From: Rattus norvegicus | Lineage: Eukaryota; Chordata; Mammalia; Rodentia; Muridae | NCBI RefSeq assembly: GCF_036323735.1 | Contig: NC_086031.1 | Coordinates: 38,089,225-38,153,224, forward strand | DNA length: 64,000 bases | Direction: 5' to 3' | In this document: positions 26,363 to 37,396 of the stretch, piece by piece | Layout of the letters: each line of letters begins with the position of its first letter | Numbering within the stretch: position 1 is the stretch's first letter | The notes under the pieces: model-generated | What the model was told of the DNA's origin: nothing | Seen by the model: the letters and a program-made list of their open reading frames with translations, nothing else | The model's database searches: none | Position numbers and translations under genes: made by a program

Positions 26363-26882
26363 TTTTAGTTAATGCTTCTATTGCTGTGACAAAACACCAT
26401 GACCAAAGCAACTCAGGGAGAAAGGGTTTATTTGGTTTATAGTTCCACAACACAGTTTATCATCCAAGGAAGTCAGGACAAAAAGTTAAATAGGGCAGGC
26501 TGATATAGAAAAGAGCTGATTCAGAGGCTGTGAGGGGGGCTGATTACTGTCCTGTTCCCAATGGCTTGATCAAACTACTTTCTTATAGCACCCAGGATCA
26601 TCTGACCAGAGGTGGCTCCACCCATAATGGGCTGTGTCTTCCTCCATCAATTCTTTTTTTTTTTATTAACTTGAGTATTTCTTATATACATTTCGAGTGT
26701 TATTCCCTTTCCCGGTATCCGGGCAAACATCCCCCTCCCCCCTCCCCTTCCTTATGCTTAATTAAGGGAATACCATGCAGGCTTGCCTATAACCCAATTT
26801 TACTGAGTGATTTTCTCATTTGAGACGTTCTCCTTTCCAGTGACTCTAGCTGTGTCAAATTAATGTAAAACTACCCAGTATC
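26363..26882 (+). repeat. Interspersed rodent repeat (ATTGCTGTGACAAAACACC type)
   Basis: Head CTTCTATTGCTGTGACAAAACACCATGACCAAAGCAAC, internal TTTCTTATAGCACCCAGGATCATCTGACC and CCACCCATAATGGGCTG, tail GTGACTCTAGCTGTGTCAAATTAATGTAAAACTA. This is a common rodent family, present again at 34.03, 53.58 and about 51.43 kb and inverted at 56.9 kb. I leave it unnamed. Interrupted at 26650-26757. Confidence 0.65.
26650..26757 (-). mobile_element. Very short young L1 3' end
   Basis: T tract, then the inverted L1 terminus (TTAACTTGAGTATTTCTTATATACA, GTTATTCCCTTTCCCGG, CCCCCTCCCCCCTCCCC). Its sense strand is almost identical to 43.89-43.98 kb, so it belongs to the same young subfamily. It is about 108 bp, extremely 5'-truncated, and inserted in an older repeat. 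Confidence 0.92.
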
Positions 26883-27344
26883 ATGATGGCAACCTAACTG
26901 ATGTCCTCTGTAAAAGGAGATGCTTCAAGTCACAGGACTTTGGGCTCTGGTACCCTGCCTAGTGGCAGCAATGCAAGGAAGACAGCATAGACACACACAA
27001 CAAAGCTAAACTCAGGTAGGTTTCCCAAATGCTACTGCTACAGCTACCACTGGAACCCTGAACCTCAGAGTCTTTGTCAGATACAGCATAGGAAAATAGC
27101 TTAGCTTGTCTCTGGAGGAGGTGGTCTCCAGGGAAAGGAAGCAGCTGCATGTGCTTCTCTTTGCACACACTGAGTGATTCAAGAACATTTAGTTTCTGCA
27201 GGAAATTTTGCTAAACCTCTTGAGCCTGGGCCGCATGTGCAATGGTTTTGCCAATTTACCACAGGCTAATCGGTCTCAGAGTCCTCAACCATCCTGACTG
27301 GCAGAATATGCATTGACTTGCTCAAGATTTTATTCATTCACAGA

Positions 27345-27402
27345 CTCCTCTGCTCCCTACAAGCAGCAAGAGCTCTTAACCCCTGAGCCATTCTCCAGAC
27401 CC
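27345..27402 (-). mobile_element. B3/B2 SINE 5' fragment
   Basis: GCAGCAAGAGCTCTTAACCCCTGAGCCATTCTCCAGACC is the inverted head of a B2/B3 SINE. Confidence 0.75.
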
Positions 27403-27469
27403 TCTTTCTTCATTCTTTGCAATTTTTATAGACATATACAGCCGTTTTGATTATATCCATCCTATTATC

Positions 27470-27785
27470 TTATCTTTCTCCCCTCATTCTCCCTCTGAAA
27501 CCCTTCTTCCTGACCAGTTGTCCTCCTCAAACATGGAGTTTAATTATAGTTAGTTGGGTTATTTACTATCGTATGAGCAACTTATCAGTGACAATACCAT
27601 TGAAAACAATGCCACCATGTTGCCTGTCCAACAAACACTACCTGCCAATACCTCTTCAGAAAGGGGTAAGGCCTCATGAGTCCCTCCCATATTCACGTTG
27701 TAAAGTTTAAGGATCAATCTTGTGCAGCCTTTGTTCAGCTTTCTATAGCTGTTGAATATTCATGGTTGCAAGACCCAAAAAAATT
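27470..27785 (-). mobile_element. Old L1-derived (Lx-like) 3' region
   Basis: TTGGGTTATTTACTATCGTATGAGCAACTTATCAGTGAC, TGAAAACAATGCC and AAGGCCTCATGAGTCCCTCCC resemble an ancient rodent L1 3'UTR in inverse orientation. A related piece lies at 32.44 kb. Diverged; the family name is tentative. Confidence 0.5.
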
Positions 27786-28284
27786 GATATTTTGATTTTT
27801 CTTAAGTATGGGCGATGAAACAGAAAAAATGTAAATTAAAATAATTAAAATTTGCAAACAGAAGGAAAACTAATAGTACTGCAACTAACAATAAAATAAC
27901 TAAATATCACAGCATGTTCAAGTGAATTATAATGAGCCATATCAATTTGCCACAGTATTCTGGAAAATTAATATTTTTGTCTTTATTCATTAAAGACCAT
28001 GTTCTAGGCATTGGCAATATTAAAGGAGCTTTCTTCTTCCAAGCAAGAATTCCTTAAGATGAAATTCAGAGTGTATTCAGTAGTAGGAAATTACAAACAG
28101 TTATCAGCTACTTTGATTTCTGTTGGACTTAAGTGATCCTATAGATTTGTAATTGGATGAAACACCTAAGGGTTCTCAAGGGGGAAATCATGCCTTCCTT
28201 TCCCAGCTCATGTTCAGAGTCTTATTATGCAGCTTATTTAAAATATTCACAAGGGAGGTGGAAACTGGAAGCAAGGGGCCTCTT

Positions 28285-28435
28285 TTAAGACTGTTGAATG
28301 TTCTTGCAGGGGACTCAGGTGTAGTTCCAAGCATTCATATAAGGTGGCTCATTACCACTGTTAACTCCAGGTCTAGATGATCCAGGGCCCTCTTTTGGCC
28401 TCTCATGTTCATGTTCATGCACTTACACACACACA

Positions 28436-28466
<31 letters not shown>

Positions 28467-28510
28467 GCGCACACATATCAACAAATAACTAATAGAATAA
28501 ATAGCAAAAA
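28285..28510 (+). mobile_element. B3 SINE with expanded (CA)n(CG)n tail
   Basis: TTCTTGCAGGGGACTCAGGTGTAGTTCC, AAGGTGGCTCATTACCACTGTTAACTCCAG and GGGCCCTCTTTTGGCCTCTC are B3 landmarks. The CA-rich tail has become the composite dinucleotide repeat at 28426-28475. Confidence 0.75.
28426..28475. repeat. (CA)n(CG)n(CA)n microsatellite
   Basis: About 13 CA, then 9-10 CG, then CACA. An uninterrupted (CG) run of this kind is rare in CpG-depleted mammalian DNA and is an alternating purine-pyrimidine tract of about 50 bp. Confidence 0.98.
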
Positions 28511-28514
28511 ATAC

Positions 28515-29467
28515 ATAAAGAAAATGTCAATTGTATTAAAATGTTTTGACACCTCTATAAGCATCATAACAGCACATAGTAAAAATCAAATGATTGCTAC
28601 ATGAGTCAAAATAAAGGAAAGTATTTTAATTTTTTTAAATAATACTCATAGGATATAAATAGCAGTAACTGACTCAGATTCAACTTTCACATTTCTAAGG
28701 ATACAGATGATATAGTCTTGAGTAATTATCCTTATCCCACCAAACAGAAATTTTACCCTTTGAAACTCAGTTGGCTTTTGACACTGCTTTATGACACTGC
28801 CACGTTTTGAAAATTATTTTATTGTTAGAAAGAATTTTAAGTTGCATACACAATGAATAAATACAACTTAGTTTTCTCTCAGCAGATGTCTGCTCTTATT
28901 CTCTTACTTCTCTTATGACTTAATGGACATTAAACAACACAAATGTGCATGTATGCATATATGTATACACATACACACATATATTTACTATATATACTAA
29001 ATTAGAATTACTGTCTCTGTCCTTCATCTGTCTAAAATATTCCTTTCCCCCTACATAGCTCCATTAGAGAAATAAGAAGAATGAGTCTGAATACATTTCA
29101 CACAGTCTAAGCATCTTAAAAAGAGTTTTAAGTGTAATCCTCTTCATAGACTTCATAATAAGAATAGTTAGGTCATTTCATATATTAATTACAGTTTTAT
29201 TTTTCTCTTACAATTAGCTACATATGAAAATTAAAAGAAATGTTTCATTGATGTTATTCCACAAACTAGTCCTAGTTTATATGAGGTGGAAAGTAAGCTG
29301 CTATATGTATTTCTAATCAATGTAGGATGATCAACAACTATTTTCTTTGCTACTGATGCAGTTCCGGTTTTTGACACCAATAAAAATGTATAGAACATAT
29401 AATATCCAAACATTTAATTAATCTGAAATAGTCAACATTAGAAATCTGGACCATTAGATAATCTATC

Positions 29468-29559
<92 letters not shown>

Positions 29560-30890
29560 CTATCATCTATATATTTATCTATTTAACAATCATTTACCTA
29601 TCATCTATCTAACTATCTATTATCTATGTATTTATCTATCTATCCTTAATATTTAACACCTGCATAACCGCTATTTGGCTTTAATAAAATCATGAAACTT
29701 GCAGATGTCCTGATCCAAAAGAATATTTAATAATTAGAGGACTATATTATTTCTAATAATTATTTCTGTTCTAATTCTGAGATTCTGAGTCCCTAATCAC
29801 AGATACAATGGGGTCAGATATTAGAATTGAATGGCATTGCATATTTATGAGGATTTGTGTTAGGGCAAAATACAATATTAACATTTTATTCATATCATCT
29901 AATTCAAGATATAGAGTGATATCTAATGGTTGGATCTGCTTTATCTGCGTTGTTGATATGAAAACTGAGATTTACTTAGCAGGTAACCAATACTAAGTTA
30001 AGTAAAACTTCCATTCCTTAAATTTCCAGTGTTCATTTCTGCAAAAGGAAGGGGGTGTTCTTGATGGGAATAAAAACAATGAGTGACAGACAAAAAAAAA
30101 AAAAAAAAAACACAGCCTGACAAGGCAGATAAGGATGCCATAAAGTGTCTCCACTGATTTATGAGGAGAAGGTCCAATGGTCCCCAGCTATCAGGACCAG
30201 GACTTCCTTGTTGTGGAATAAAGGGTGTGACAGATTTCTATAATATATCCCCTCAAAACTCACCATTACTGAAAGACATTCCAAGTTCCCATCTGACAAT
30301 GGTGAAAGAGAGGTCGGGAGGAAATTTCCAGGTATTTGGACTCTTTAGATTGATAACTTTTGGAAAAATTCCTGAGGCAGCAAAGGCGTGACTTAGGAAA
30401 GTATAGTTTGTGATCAGAAAAATGTACCCATGTTTCATTGTGATCTAAAAATGGGATGGGTAAAGAAATGCCTTCAAAGTGCTGTTTTTATAAAACATTT
30501 CTAGTGCACATGGCCAGTCAGTGCACAAGGGTACAGACCCTCTAGTTCATATCCTGCTCAGGATCATAATATTCACTAAAGTGGAGACTGCCCATGAGCC
30601 ATAGCTCATGGATAGACAGAAGGACACACAGTAATGTCTCCTAGGCTAATGGCAGGCCAACCTCAAATTTAGAGATCATCTGCTCTTTTTAACACAGGAT
30701 CCATGTGCTTGGAAGGCTATGAATGGGAGTGCAGCTAGAATTATGGACATTTAGTTAATGAGAAAATATTTCAGTAACGTGAAATTCCATGTATTTCCCT
30801 TATATTCCAGAATATAAAAATTATGAATATTTGCTTTACACATGGCCATTTCCCATAATATTCTATTTTTATATAAAACAATATGTTTAT
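28515..30890. other. No gene seen; long ATCT microsatellite inside
   Basis: Mostly unassigned AT-rich DNA. (ATCT)n lies at 29466-29640, a 19-A tract at about 30091-30109, and an unassigned ~330-bp non-simple segment at 30110-30440 directly downstream of that A tract. Confidence 0.5.
29466..29640. repeat. (ATCT)n / (CT)n tetranucleotide array
   Basis: About 14 ATCT units, an internal (TC)9 run at about 29521-29540, more ATCT units and then degraded units to about 29640. Confidence 0.97.
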
Positions 30891-30891
30891 T

Positions 30892-30906
30892 ATGAGAGAG
30901 AGAGAG

Positions 30907-30943
<37 letters not shown>

Positions 30944-31055
30944 ACGCGCGCACGTATGGTATACCTATGAGTTCAGTGTCTGTGGAGGCCAGAGAAAAGT
31001 ACTGGAGGTCCTACAATTGGAATGACATGTAGTTGTCAGCCACTCGTGGTAAAAA
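30892..31055 (-). mobile_element. B3-type SINE with (AG)n(TG)n tract
   Basis: (GA)8(TG)16(CG)-rich tract at 30893-30956, then inverted B3 body GTCTGTGGAGGCCAGAGAAAAGTACTGGAGGTCC. Confidence 0.7.
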
Positions 31056-31878
31056 TAATAAAATTTACAATCAACCGTTCTTGGATATAAACTTAATACA
31101 ACCCAAAATGTGGCAATTGGAATCTTGTTGCTACATTTAGCAGAATATTTGCAGTTCCTTGGTGAGTGTGGCATAGCAACCAGAGCAAGAAGAGTGGGGG
31201 CCGAGTAAACTGTTACATGGAATTCTTTGTCCCTGAGCTGAGGTTGCATAACAAGGACCATGATAACACATAAGTTCAGAGAAAACTGAAAGCCATCAGT
31301 GTATACTAAGAATGGAAGGATACATGAGAGTGAGGAAAACAGGAAGCAAATGGCAGAATCACACAATGGAGAAGTCAACTGTTGACCAAACAAGATACAG
31401 GGTGAGATGGTGAAGGAAGGATGTGTTGATAGGACAGAGAGGCTTCTTCCTGGGGATGAGCACAGGGATAGAAGTTCAGTAAAGTAGTTTGGCCCCTGGC
31501 TTTCTCATATTCAACTGCGAGAGGCAGAGGGTCATCAGCATCCATATTTCCTAATACCATATTTGAACCAATAGCAAAATGATGGATTAAAGAGTTTTGG
31601 ATTTGGGAGCACAATAGATTTGGAGTTTTGGCTTAGGACTGAATGTCCATGCAGGGCACTCATTCATGAAAATATTTCACATACAATTCAAATCAAAATC
31701 CTGAAACATTTATGGTCCCAATATGTTGAAAATGGTTATTAACTTGCAGCATATACCATCAATAATCATGGAAGGGTCAAACAACAGGAAACTGGAAACA
31801 AATGAATTGAGCTTCTATTGGGTAATCATCTTTGAAGATTAACTTATTGCTTATTTTAACAGTTTAAATTTAGTTGTG
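31056..31878. other. No named feature; two adjoining minus-strand open frames
   Basis: Minus-strand frames of 79 codons (31375-31614) and 142 codons (30965-31393) adjoin here. The longer one runs into the SINE at 30.9-31.05 kb. No recognisable domain. Treated as non-coding. Confidence 0.4.
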
Positions 31879-31879
31879 A

Positions 31880-32165
31880 GATTGGCAGTTTTGCTTGCAT
31901 GCATGTAAATGCATCACCTTGTGCTGTGTTCAAAACTGGAAGAAAACAGCAGTGGATCTGTCTGGAACTGGATCTGGGATTGCTGAGGATTGTGAACTGT
32001 TGTGTGGGTGCTAGTTCATGTCCTCTGCAGAAGCACCGTGTCCACTTTACCATTGGGACATCCCTTCAACCCCTAAACTTTAATTTTTGCTTATATCTAA
32101 GCTTGTGTGTTTTTGTGTGGGTTCTGAGAATTGAACTCTGGCCCTCCACTTGTTATTTTAATAGA
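31880..32165 (-). mobile_element. B3-type SINE, inverted, diverged
   Basis: TGGATCTGTCTGGAACTGGATCTGGGATTG, GTTGTGTGGGTGCTAGTTCATGTCCTCTGCAGAAGC and TTACCATTGGGACATCCC follow the inverted B3 order to about 32080. A second small piece (GTGGGTTCTGAGAATTGAACTCTGGCCC) lies at 32105-32160. Confidence 0.65.
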
Positions 32166-32439
32166 TAAATATCAGAAGTTATAGTAGAAAGACAAGATAA
32201 TAATTCTTATCACTGAAGGCAGGAAGAAAATGAAAATGGTGATAATTTTAAGAATACTTAGAATTTATATTCAAGATATGTGTGAAAATTGATCTTATTA
32301 TTTGAAATATATTTTGCTTACAAAGCAAGTATTATGCTTCTGTAAGGAATATTAACAGTCTGTCATTTGTTGCTGAGAAGGGTCATCTATCTTCATATAT
32401 GTGTTTGAGAATTTCATTAATATGTAAAATATATTTTGA

Positions 32440-32665
32440 TTAGTTAACTTACTACTTGTCCTCCAAATACTTCCATACCCTCTGCTACTTCTCCCTCCAA
32501 AACTCACATATGCTTTTTGTTAACTCCATCAGGTCCATTTTCTAATGCTAGCATGTGAGCAGGTGTGGACTCATTTACTGGATCATAGACAACCTAGCAG
32601 GGGTTGAATCCCTGAAGAAAATTGCCTCTTCCTTTCCAACATCCCAGAAACTCTATATCTCTTTT
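32440..32665 (-). mobile_element. Old L1-derived (Lx-like) 3' fragment
   Basis: TGTGGACTCATTTACTGGATCATAGACAACCTAGCAGGGG and CCCTGAAGAAAATTGCCTCTTCC are related to 27.47 kb and to the ancient rodent L1 3'UTR in inverse orientation. Confidence 0.45.
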
Positions 32666-32669
32666 CTAT

Positions 32670-33500
32670 TCATAGTCGTTCTGTTAAAATTATTTCTTTG
32701 AGAAATTATCTGCTTAAAAATCATTTCTCTATAAGTAATAGTTTCAGAGGGATAGTTAAAGGGATTCACAAACAGGTCTTTGCAATTACTATCTGTGAAC
32801 ATGGTATTCTTTCTGTGCTATTCTTCAAGCACCAGCTTCAAGGCCATTTTGGCCAGCCTTCTGTACTTCGCATATCCTCTATTCTGCTGTATGGTACCCT
32901 CTTGTCATGTAGGTATGAAAAACAACATCAACAAAAGTAAACTTCCAAAGTGTTTCAGACTTGGAAATATTTCCTTCTATTGCTTAGCGAAATGAGTTTC
33001 CAGTCGCTAGCGCTATTGTCATGAAATGTTGCGCACTTTCATTGTAGTCATGTGTCCCTGCTCTCATGCAGAGTACATTGAAATCAAAGAGCAATTTTAT
33101 CTCCTATTTTGAATCTTTTAAAAGAGTTTTTTTTAAATAAGAAAATGGTATATTATAGACTCAGGCTCTGTATTCACCATCATTGTAAACACTGAAAATG
33201 GAAAATTTAGACACACATATCTTTGGGAAATGTACAGATGAATGGTCTGGGTCCCGAAGCAATCTTTACAACCATTATCTTATTCAGTCCATAGAAAATG
33301 AAAAACCGTGCTGACTGAAGTCCAGGTAAGAGCCTGAGCATGACGAAAGCCACATGATTTTTCCTTTGTGTCATACAGCAAGGTTGGAACGCCAAGCTGC
33401 TGATGGCTCAATTGTTCCTACCATGAAAATAAAGCCTAAACTACTTTTGAGAGCTTTTGTAAATATTTATCCTACTGTGGCTATGTTGAAAAGGGGGTAA
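32670..33500. other. Repeat-free non-coding stretch
   Basis: No SINE, LINE or microsatellite recognised. 32985-33440 contains several CpGs (GTCGCTAGCGC, TTGCGCAC), a donor-like CCAGGTAAGAG (33324) and an acceptor-like TTTGTGTCATACAG (33366). The spacing (about 50 bp) is too short for an ordinary intron, so no exon is called. Confidence 0.4.
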
Positions 33501-33502
33501 AC

Positions 33503-33659
33503 AGGGGCTGGAGAGATGGTTCAGTGGTTAAAAGCAGTGGCTGCTCCAGTGGAGGACCATATTTCTGTTCAGAGCACCATGTCTGGTGACTTTCAACCAA
33601 CTAGAACTCCAGTAAGAGAAGTTGATGCCCCATCCTTGGTGCTTTAAGCACCTGCATTA

Positions 33660-33708
<49 letters not shown>

Positions 33709-33735
33709 ACACCAATACAAATTAAATAATACTAT
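33503..33735 (+). mobile_element. B3 SINE with internal (TG)22
   Basis: GGGGCTGGAGAGATGGTTCAGTGGTTAAAAGCAGTGGCTGCTCC is a well-preserved head. B3 body follows, then (TG)n at 33662-33706 and an A/T-rich tail. Confidence 0.85.
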
Positions 33736-34034
33736 TTTACAAGTAAAAATACAAGCAGAAAAATAGTCTCCACCTTGCTACCTTTCATCCAGTGACATAT
33801 GAAGTACAGATCTGTGAAGCTTTTGTGGTTGATTATGCAATCTTCATGTAGGAAATTGACTAACTAACACAGAAAGACATGATTCAGGGACTTTACTGTT
33901 TCCTTCCATTGAGATCTTTGAAAGTCAACAGAGGTGAGGAAAATATTAATTAATGAGATTGGAAATACATCCTGATTAGATATAATCAACCTGAGAAAAC
34001 TCTAGTTAGCTTTTCAGCTTTGCTAATTATTCCA

Positions 34035-34430
34035 GTTCTATTTCTGTTTCTGTGATGAATTATCCTGATATGAAACAGCTTCAGAGCAGAAAGAAGTTTA
34101 TCCAGCTTACAACCTGGTTACAGCCCATCACTGAGTGGGAGAGTCAAAGGGAAGAATACAACATAGATAGTCATAAAATGTTCACAGTTAAGAGCAGAAA
34201 TAGAAGCTTGTTTGGCACTATGCACATCTAGCTTTCTTCATCCACACAATGTTCAAAGCCCAGTTCATATAATGGTGCCACCCACACAAAGAGTGAGTTT
34301 CTTAACTCAATTACCCATCAAGACAATCCTTCACAGGCATGCCTCCAGAAAACCTGGTTAGACAATTCCTCAACTAAGCATCCTTCTCAGGTGATTCTAG
34401 GTTGTAAAATTAAAAATTAAAAACTAGTCA
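34035..34430 (+). repeat. Interspersed rodent repeat (same family as 26.36 kb)
   Basis: TATTTCTGTTTCTGTGATGAATTATCCTGATATGAAACAGC head, internal CCACCCACACAAAGAGTGAG, tail with CTCAGGTGATTCTAGGTTGT. Diverged. Confidence 0.5.
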
Positions 34431-35066
34431 TCACAATCATTAAGCATGCTAGAAATATTGGCTGAATAATCAAAGCTAAGAGAGCAGACAAGGACAAAGA
34501 GTTTTATAGCATCTAGGTGGTATTTGAAACCTTACTTTTCTTTCAAATATACACTGGGGAAGATTTGTTGTTCATAGTGACATTTTCTAGACAATAGACT
34601 GGGAAATACTCTTGGAAAAATGTAAGTTACAAGGGACTGGCAAATACCATGTATACACTAAACATTTCAAATGTAAAAGTTAAGTAAATTCTTTGTGTCT
34701 AGCAACTGTGTATTAAATGATTTCGATGACACCACTACTTACTGAAGTTGTATTGTGAAATAATAAATTGATTGTTGTGCAAGCATTTCTATATTTATTC
34801 ACAGCTGGGAACTTACTCTTACAACTGAGACCAAACTTTGGAGATTAAATATTACCCAGGGTCAATTCACCTTTTGATGCCTGCATACGTCAATCTCAGG
34901 ATGATTAATAGGGATCATCTTTACCAACATCTCTAATCTAACTGAAAACAAAACAAAATAAAAGACAATGCAACATACTTTTAAAAAATGTAACAAAAAT
35001 GCTCTGTAAGACACTGAACATTAGCCAGTAAAGGATAGTAATTCTGAGAAGGAAAGGGGATTGAGC

Positions 35067-35618
35067 CTTTTCACCAAGATGGCACCAAAGCAAAGAAGGA
35101 AGCTCCTGCCCCTTCCCAAAGCCGAAGCCAGAGCGAAGGCCTTGAAAGCTAAGAAGGCAGTGCTGAAAGGTGTTCACAGCCACAAAAAGAAGAAGATCTG
35201 AATGTTACCCACTTTCCGGCTGCCCAAGATTCTGCCATTCCAGAGACAGCCAAAATAACTTCGAAAGAGTGCACCCAGGAGAAACAAACTTGACCACCAT
35301 GCTATCATCAAATTCCCACTGACCACCGAGTCAACCATGAAGAAAATAGAGGACAACAACACGCTTGTGTTCATTGTGGATGTCAAGGCCAACAAGCACC
35401 AGATCAAATAAGCCTTGAAGAAACTCTATGACATTGATATGCCCAAAGTAAATCCCCTGATATGGCCTGACTGGTAGAAGAAGGCGTCTGTTCGCTTGGC
35501 TCCTAACTATGATGCTCTAGATGTTGCCAACAAGATTGGGATCATCTAAAGTGAGTCCAGATGGCTAATTCTAAATATACACTTTTTTCACCATAAAAAA
35601 AGAAGAAAAAAAGAAAGG
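35067..35618 (+). pseudogene. Rpl23a: Rpl23a processed pseudogene
   Basis: An intronless copy of the mRNA for large-subunit ribosomal protein L23a (uL23): short 5'UTR, coding relic 35079-35549, 3'UTR and A-rich tail 35594-35618. The relic is exactly 471 nt, the length expected for the 156-codon protein. It begins Met-Ala-Pro-Lys and ends with Ala-Asn-Lys-Ile-Gly-Ile-Ile-stop. Near codons 4-12 a 1-nt loss and a 1-nt gain cancel, scrambling about eight residues. Four in-frame stops follow: TGA at codon 41 (35199), TAA at 60 (35256), TAA at 111 (35409) and TAG at 133 (35475). It is therefore dead. A GAAAGGG-containing sequence on both sides (about 35049 and 35612) may be the remnant of a target duplication. 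It was most probably made by L1 machinery acting in trans. Confidence 0.95.
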
Positions 35619-35814
35619 GCATTTAATGAACTGTGAGATTGCTTGAGCTTACTGACTAGAGAAACAAAGGACATGGCACTCAGAGGATGTTCTAGATATA
35701 ACCCCAAGTCATGGAAGGTGCAGGCTGAGTGATGCTGTACAGTGCAAGGTGTGGTACGATGAGGAGTCCATGGGCAGAAGACTTCAGTGGTTTTCACATA
35801 AAGAAACTGTCAGA

Positions 35815-36130
35815 GGGTAAAGGGAAGTGGTTTTATTGAGCAAACATGAGAACCTCAGTTTAGATCCTTAGCGCTTCTATACATGACTGAATGCCAGGCA
35901 ATGTGAGTATGAGTTGGTAACCCTGCTGCTAAAGATGAGAGTCAGAGATAGAAAGATGGTGGAGGACAAATGAGCCATCAGTTTGGTTGAATCTGTGAGC
36001 TTTGCATTCACTGAGAGACCATCTTAAAAAGTAAGGTGTTTAAATGAGGGAGACAGCTGGATATTATCATCTGTCTTCCATGTGTGCACAAATGGATGAG
36101 TGTACACACACACACACACACACACCCCAG
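35815..36130 (+). mobile_element. B4-family SINE relic
   Basis: Diverged tRNA-like head (AGGGAAGTGGTTTTATTGAGC, TCAGTTTAGATCCTTAGCGC), B1-like half (TGCTGCTAAAGATGAGAGTCAGAG, CACTGAGAGACCATCTTAAAAA), ending in (CA)n at 36104-36124. Confidence 0.6.
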
Positions 36131-36134
36131 AGGA

Positions 36135-37379
36135 AAATAAAAGAGAAAAAAGAAACTGAAATTATTAGGCAGGTAAGAACAATTCTACTTACATCATGCA
36201 GCACTGACTGACATACTCAGAACATTGTACCTCAACAGTGAGACAAAACCAGACGTGAACAGTAGTCTGATTAACAAAAGGTACAGAGCAAGCCCCTTCC
36301 AAATACCTTTTGCATCATCTTAGAAGGTCTTTTAATGATAGTCATATGAGTACAATAATATTCAGTGTCCAGATTCTGTGGTGTTTACTAAAACCTTTCC
36401 AGGAATAAAAAGGAAGCATATTTATAATGCACACTATGGAAAAAATCAGTTGGAATATCTCCATTAATGCCACAACAAAAGTATAGGATACACAGCTATG
36501 AAAGCAAACTAAAGAATAAAATACTGTTTTGTATTAACAGCACAATTCCAGGACAGAGCAGATAAACACCTGTGTAAAGGTTATTTAATCTGTATAAAGA
36601 AGAAACACATAGAGAAAAGACTGGAAAGGACTAGGCAGAGAACAGAACTCTGGGATACTCCACCTGCAAGCAGCTGTGAATACCTGTGTATTTTGAATCT
36701 CTAAAGGGCAGAAAAATGAGGATTGGAAATATCTTTGATAAGTATATACCAAAGGTTTCTAAACACAATAAAAATACAAACTTGCAAAATCAAAAGGTTT
36801 AATACAGTTTAATTACAAATGAAGAAAAGAAAATGATGTCTACATATAATATATTTAAATCGTTTAAATTAGTGAGGAATTGGGGTAACTAAGGTCACGT
36901 TAAATTCGCAAGAATAAAAATTGTAAAAAAAAAACTTAAATATTAACCCTAAATATATGTTTAGGTATAGTATGAATATATGTTGCAGAGGGGAACTAAC
37001 CAGTCGATACATCTCAGGAAGCTGTGTCAGGAGGCAGGTGAATAACACCTTGAAATTCCTGAACAAAAACAATTGCCAGAAAAACCAAGCCTGTTGACCT
37101 TGAGGTGTAGCCTGAGTGAAAACAGTTCTAAAGGAGAAACAGCATCTTTCAGTACAAATCACAATGGTCCCTTAGCCAGACACCCTGACAAGATCAAATA
37201 TGGAAGCATTTTTTCCAAAAGGAAATAATGCCAGATGGAAAAGATTTTCACAGGCAAACTGAAGAAACCCAAATAAATTAAATGTGTCTTTATTTAATCT
37301 TCTATCATCTATGACTAAATATTTCACATAACTAAAATATTTTGTAGGCTTATAACATTAGTATAAAAAAGAAGCACAT
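36135..37379. other. No gene seen; host DNA upstream of the young L1
   Basis: AT-rich unassigned sequence up to the left target-site duplication of the L1. Short open frames only. Confidence 0.5.
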
Positions 37380-37396
37380 AAAAATAATGACACAAG
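37380..37396 (+). repeat. Left target-site duplication of young L1
   Basis: AAAAATAATGACACAAG, identical to 44025-44041. The inferred bottom-strand nick lies in a TTTTT/A context, the usual L1 endonuclease preference. Confidence 0.95.

Larger units (their letters stand above)
26179..26935 (-). mobile_element. B3-type SINE (inverted), interrupted
   Basis: Left piece about 26179-26361 (AAGATTTATTATATTTATGTG, a CA/CCCCA tract, GAGGCCAGTAAATGGCATTAGATTC). Right piece about 26885-26935 (CTGATGTCCTCTGTAAAAGGAG). The pieces are separated by the interspersed repeat at 26363-26882, which itself carries an L1 end. Confidence 0.6.
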
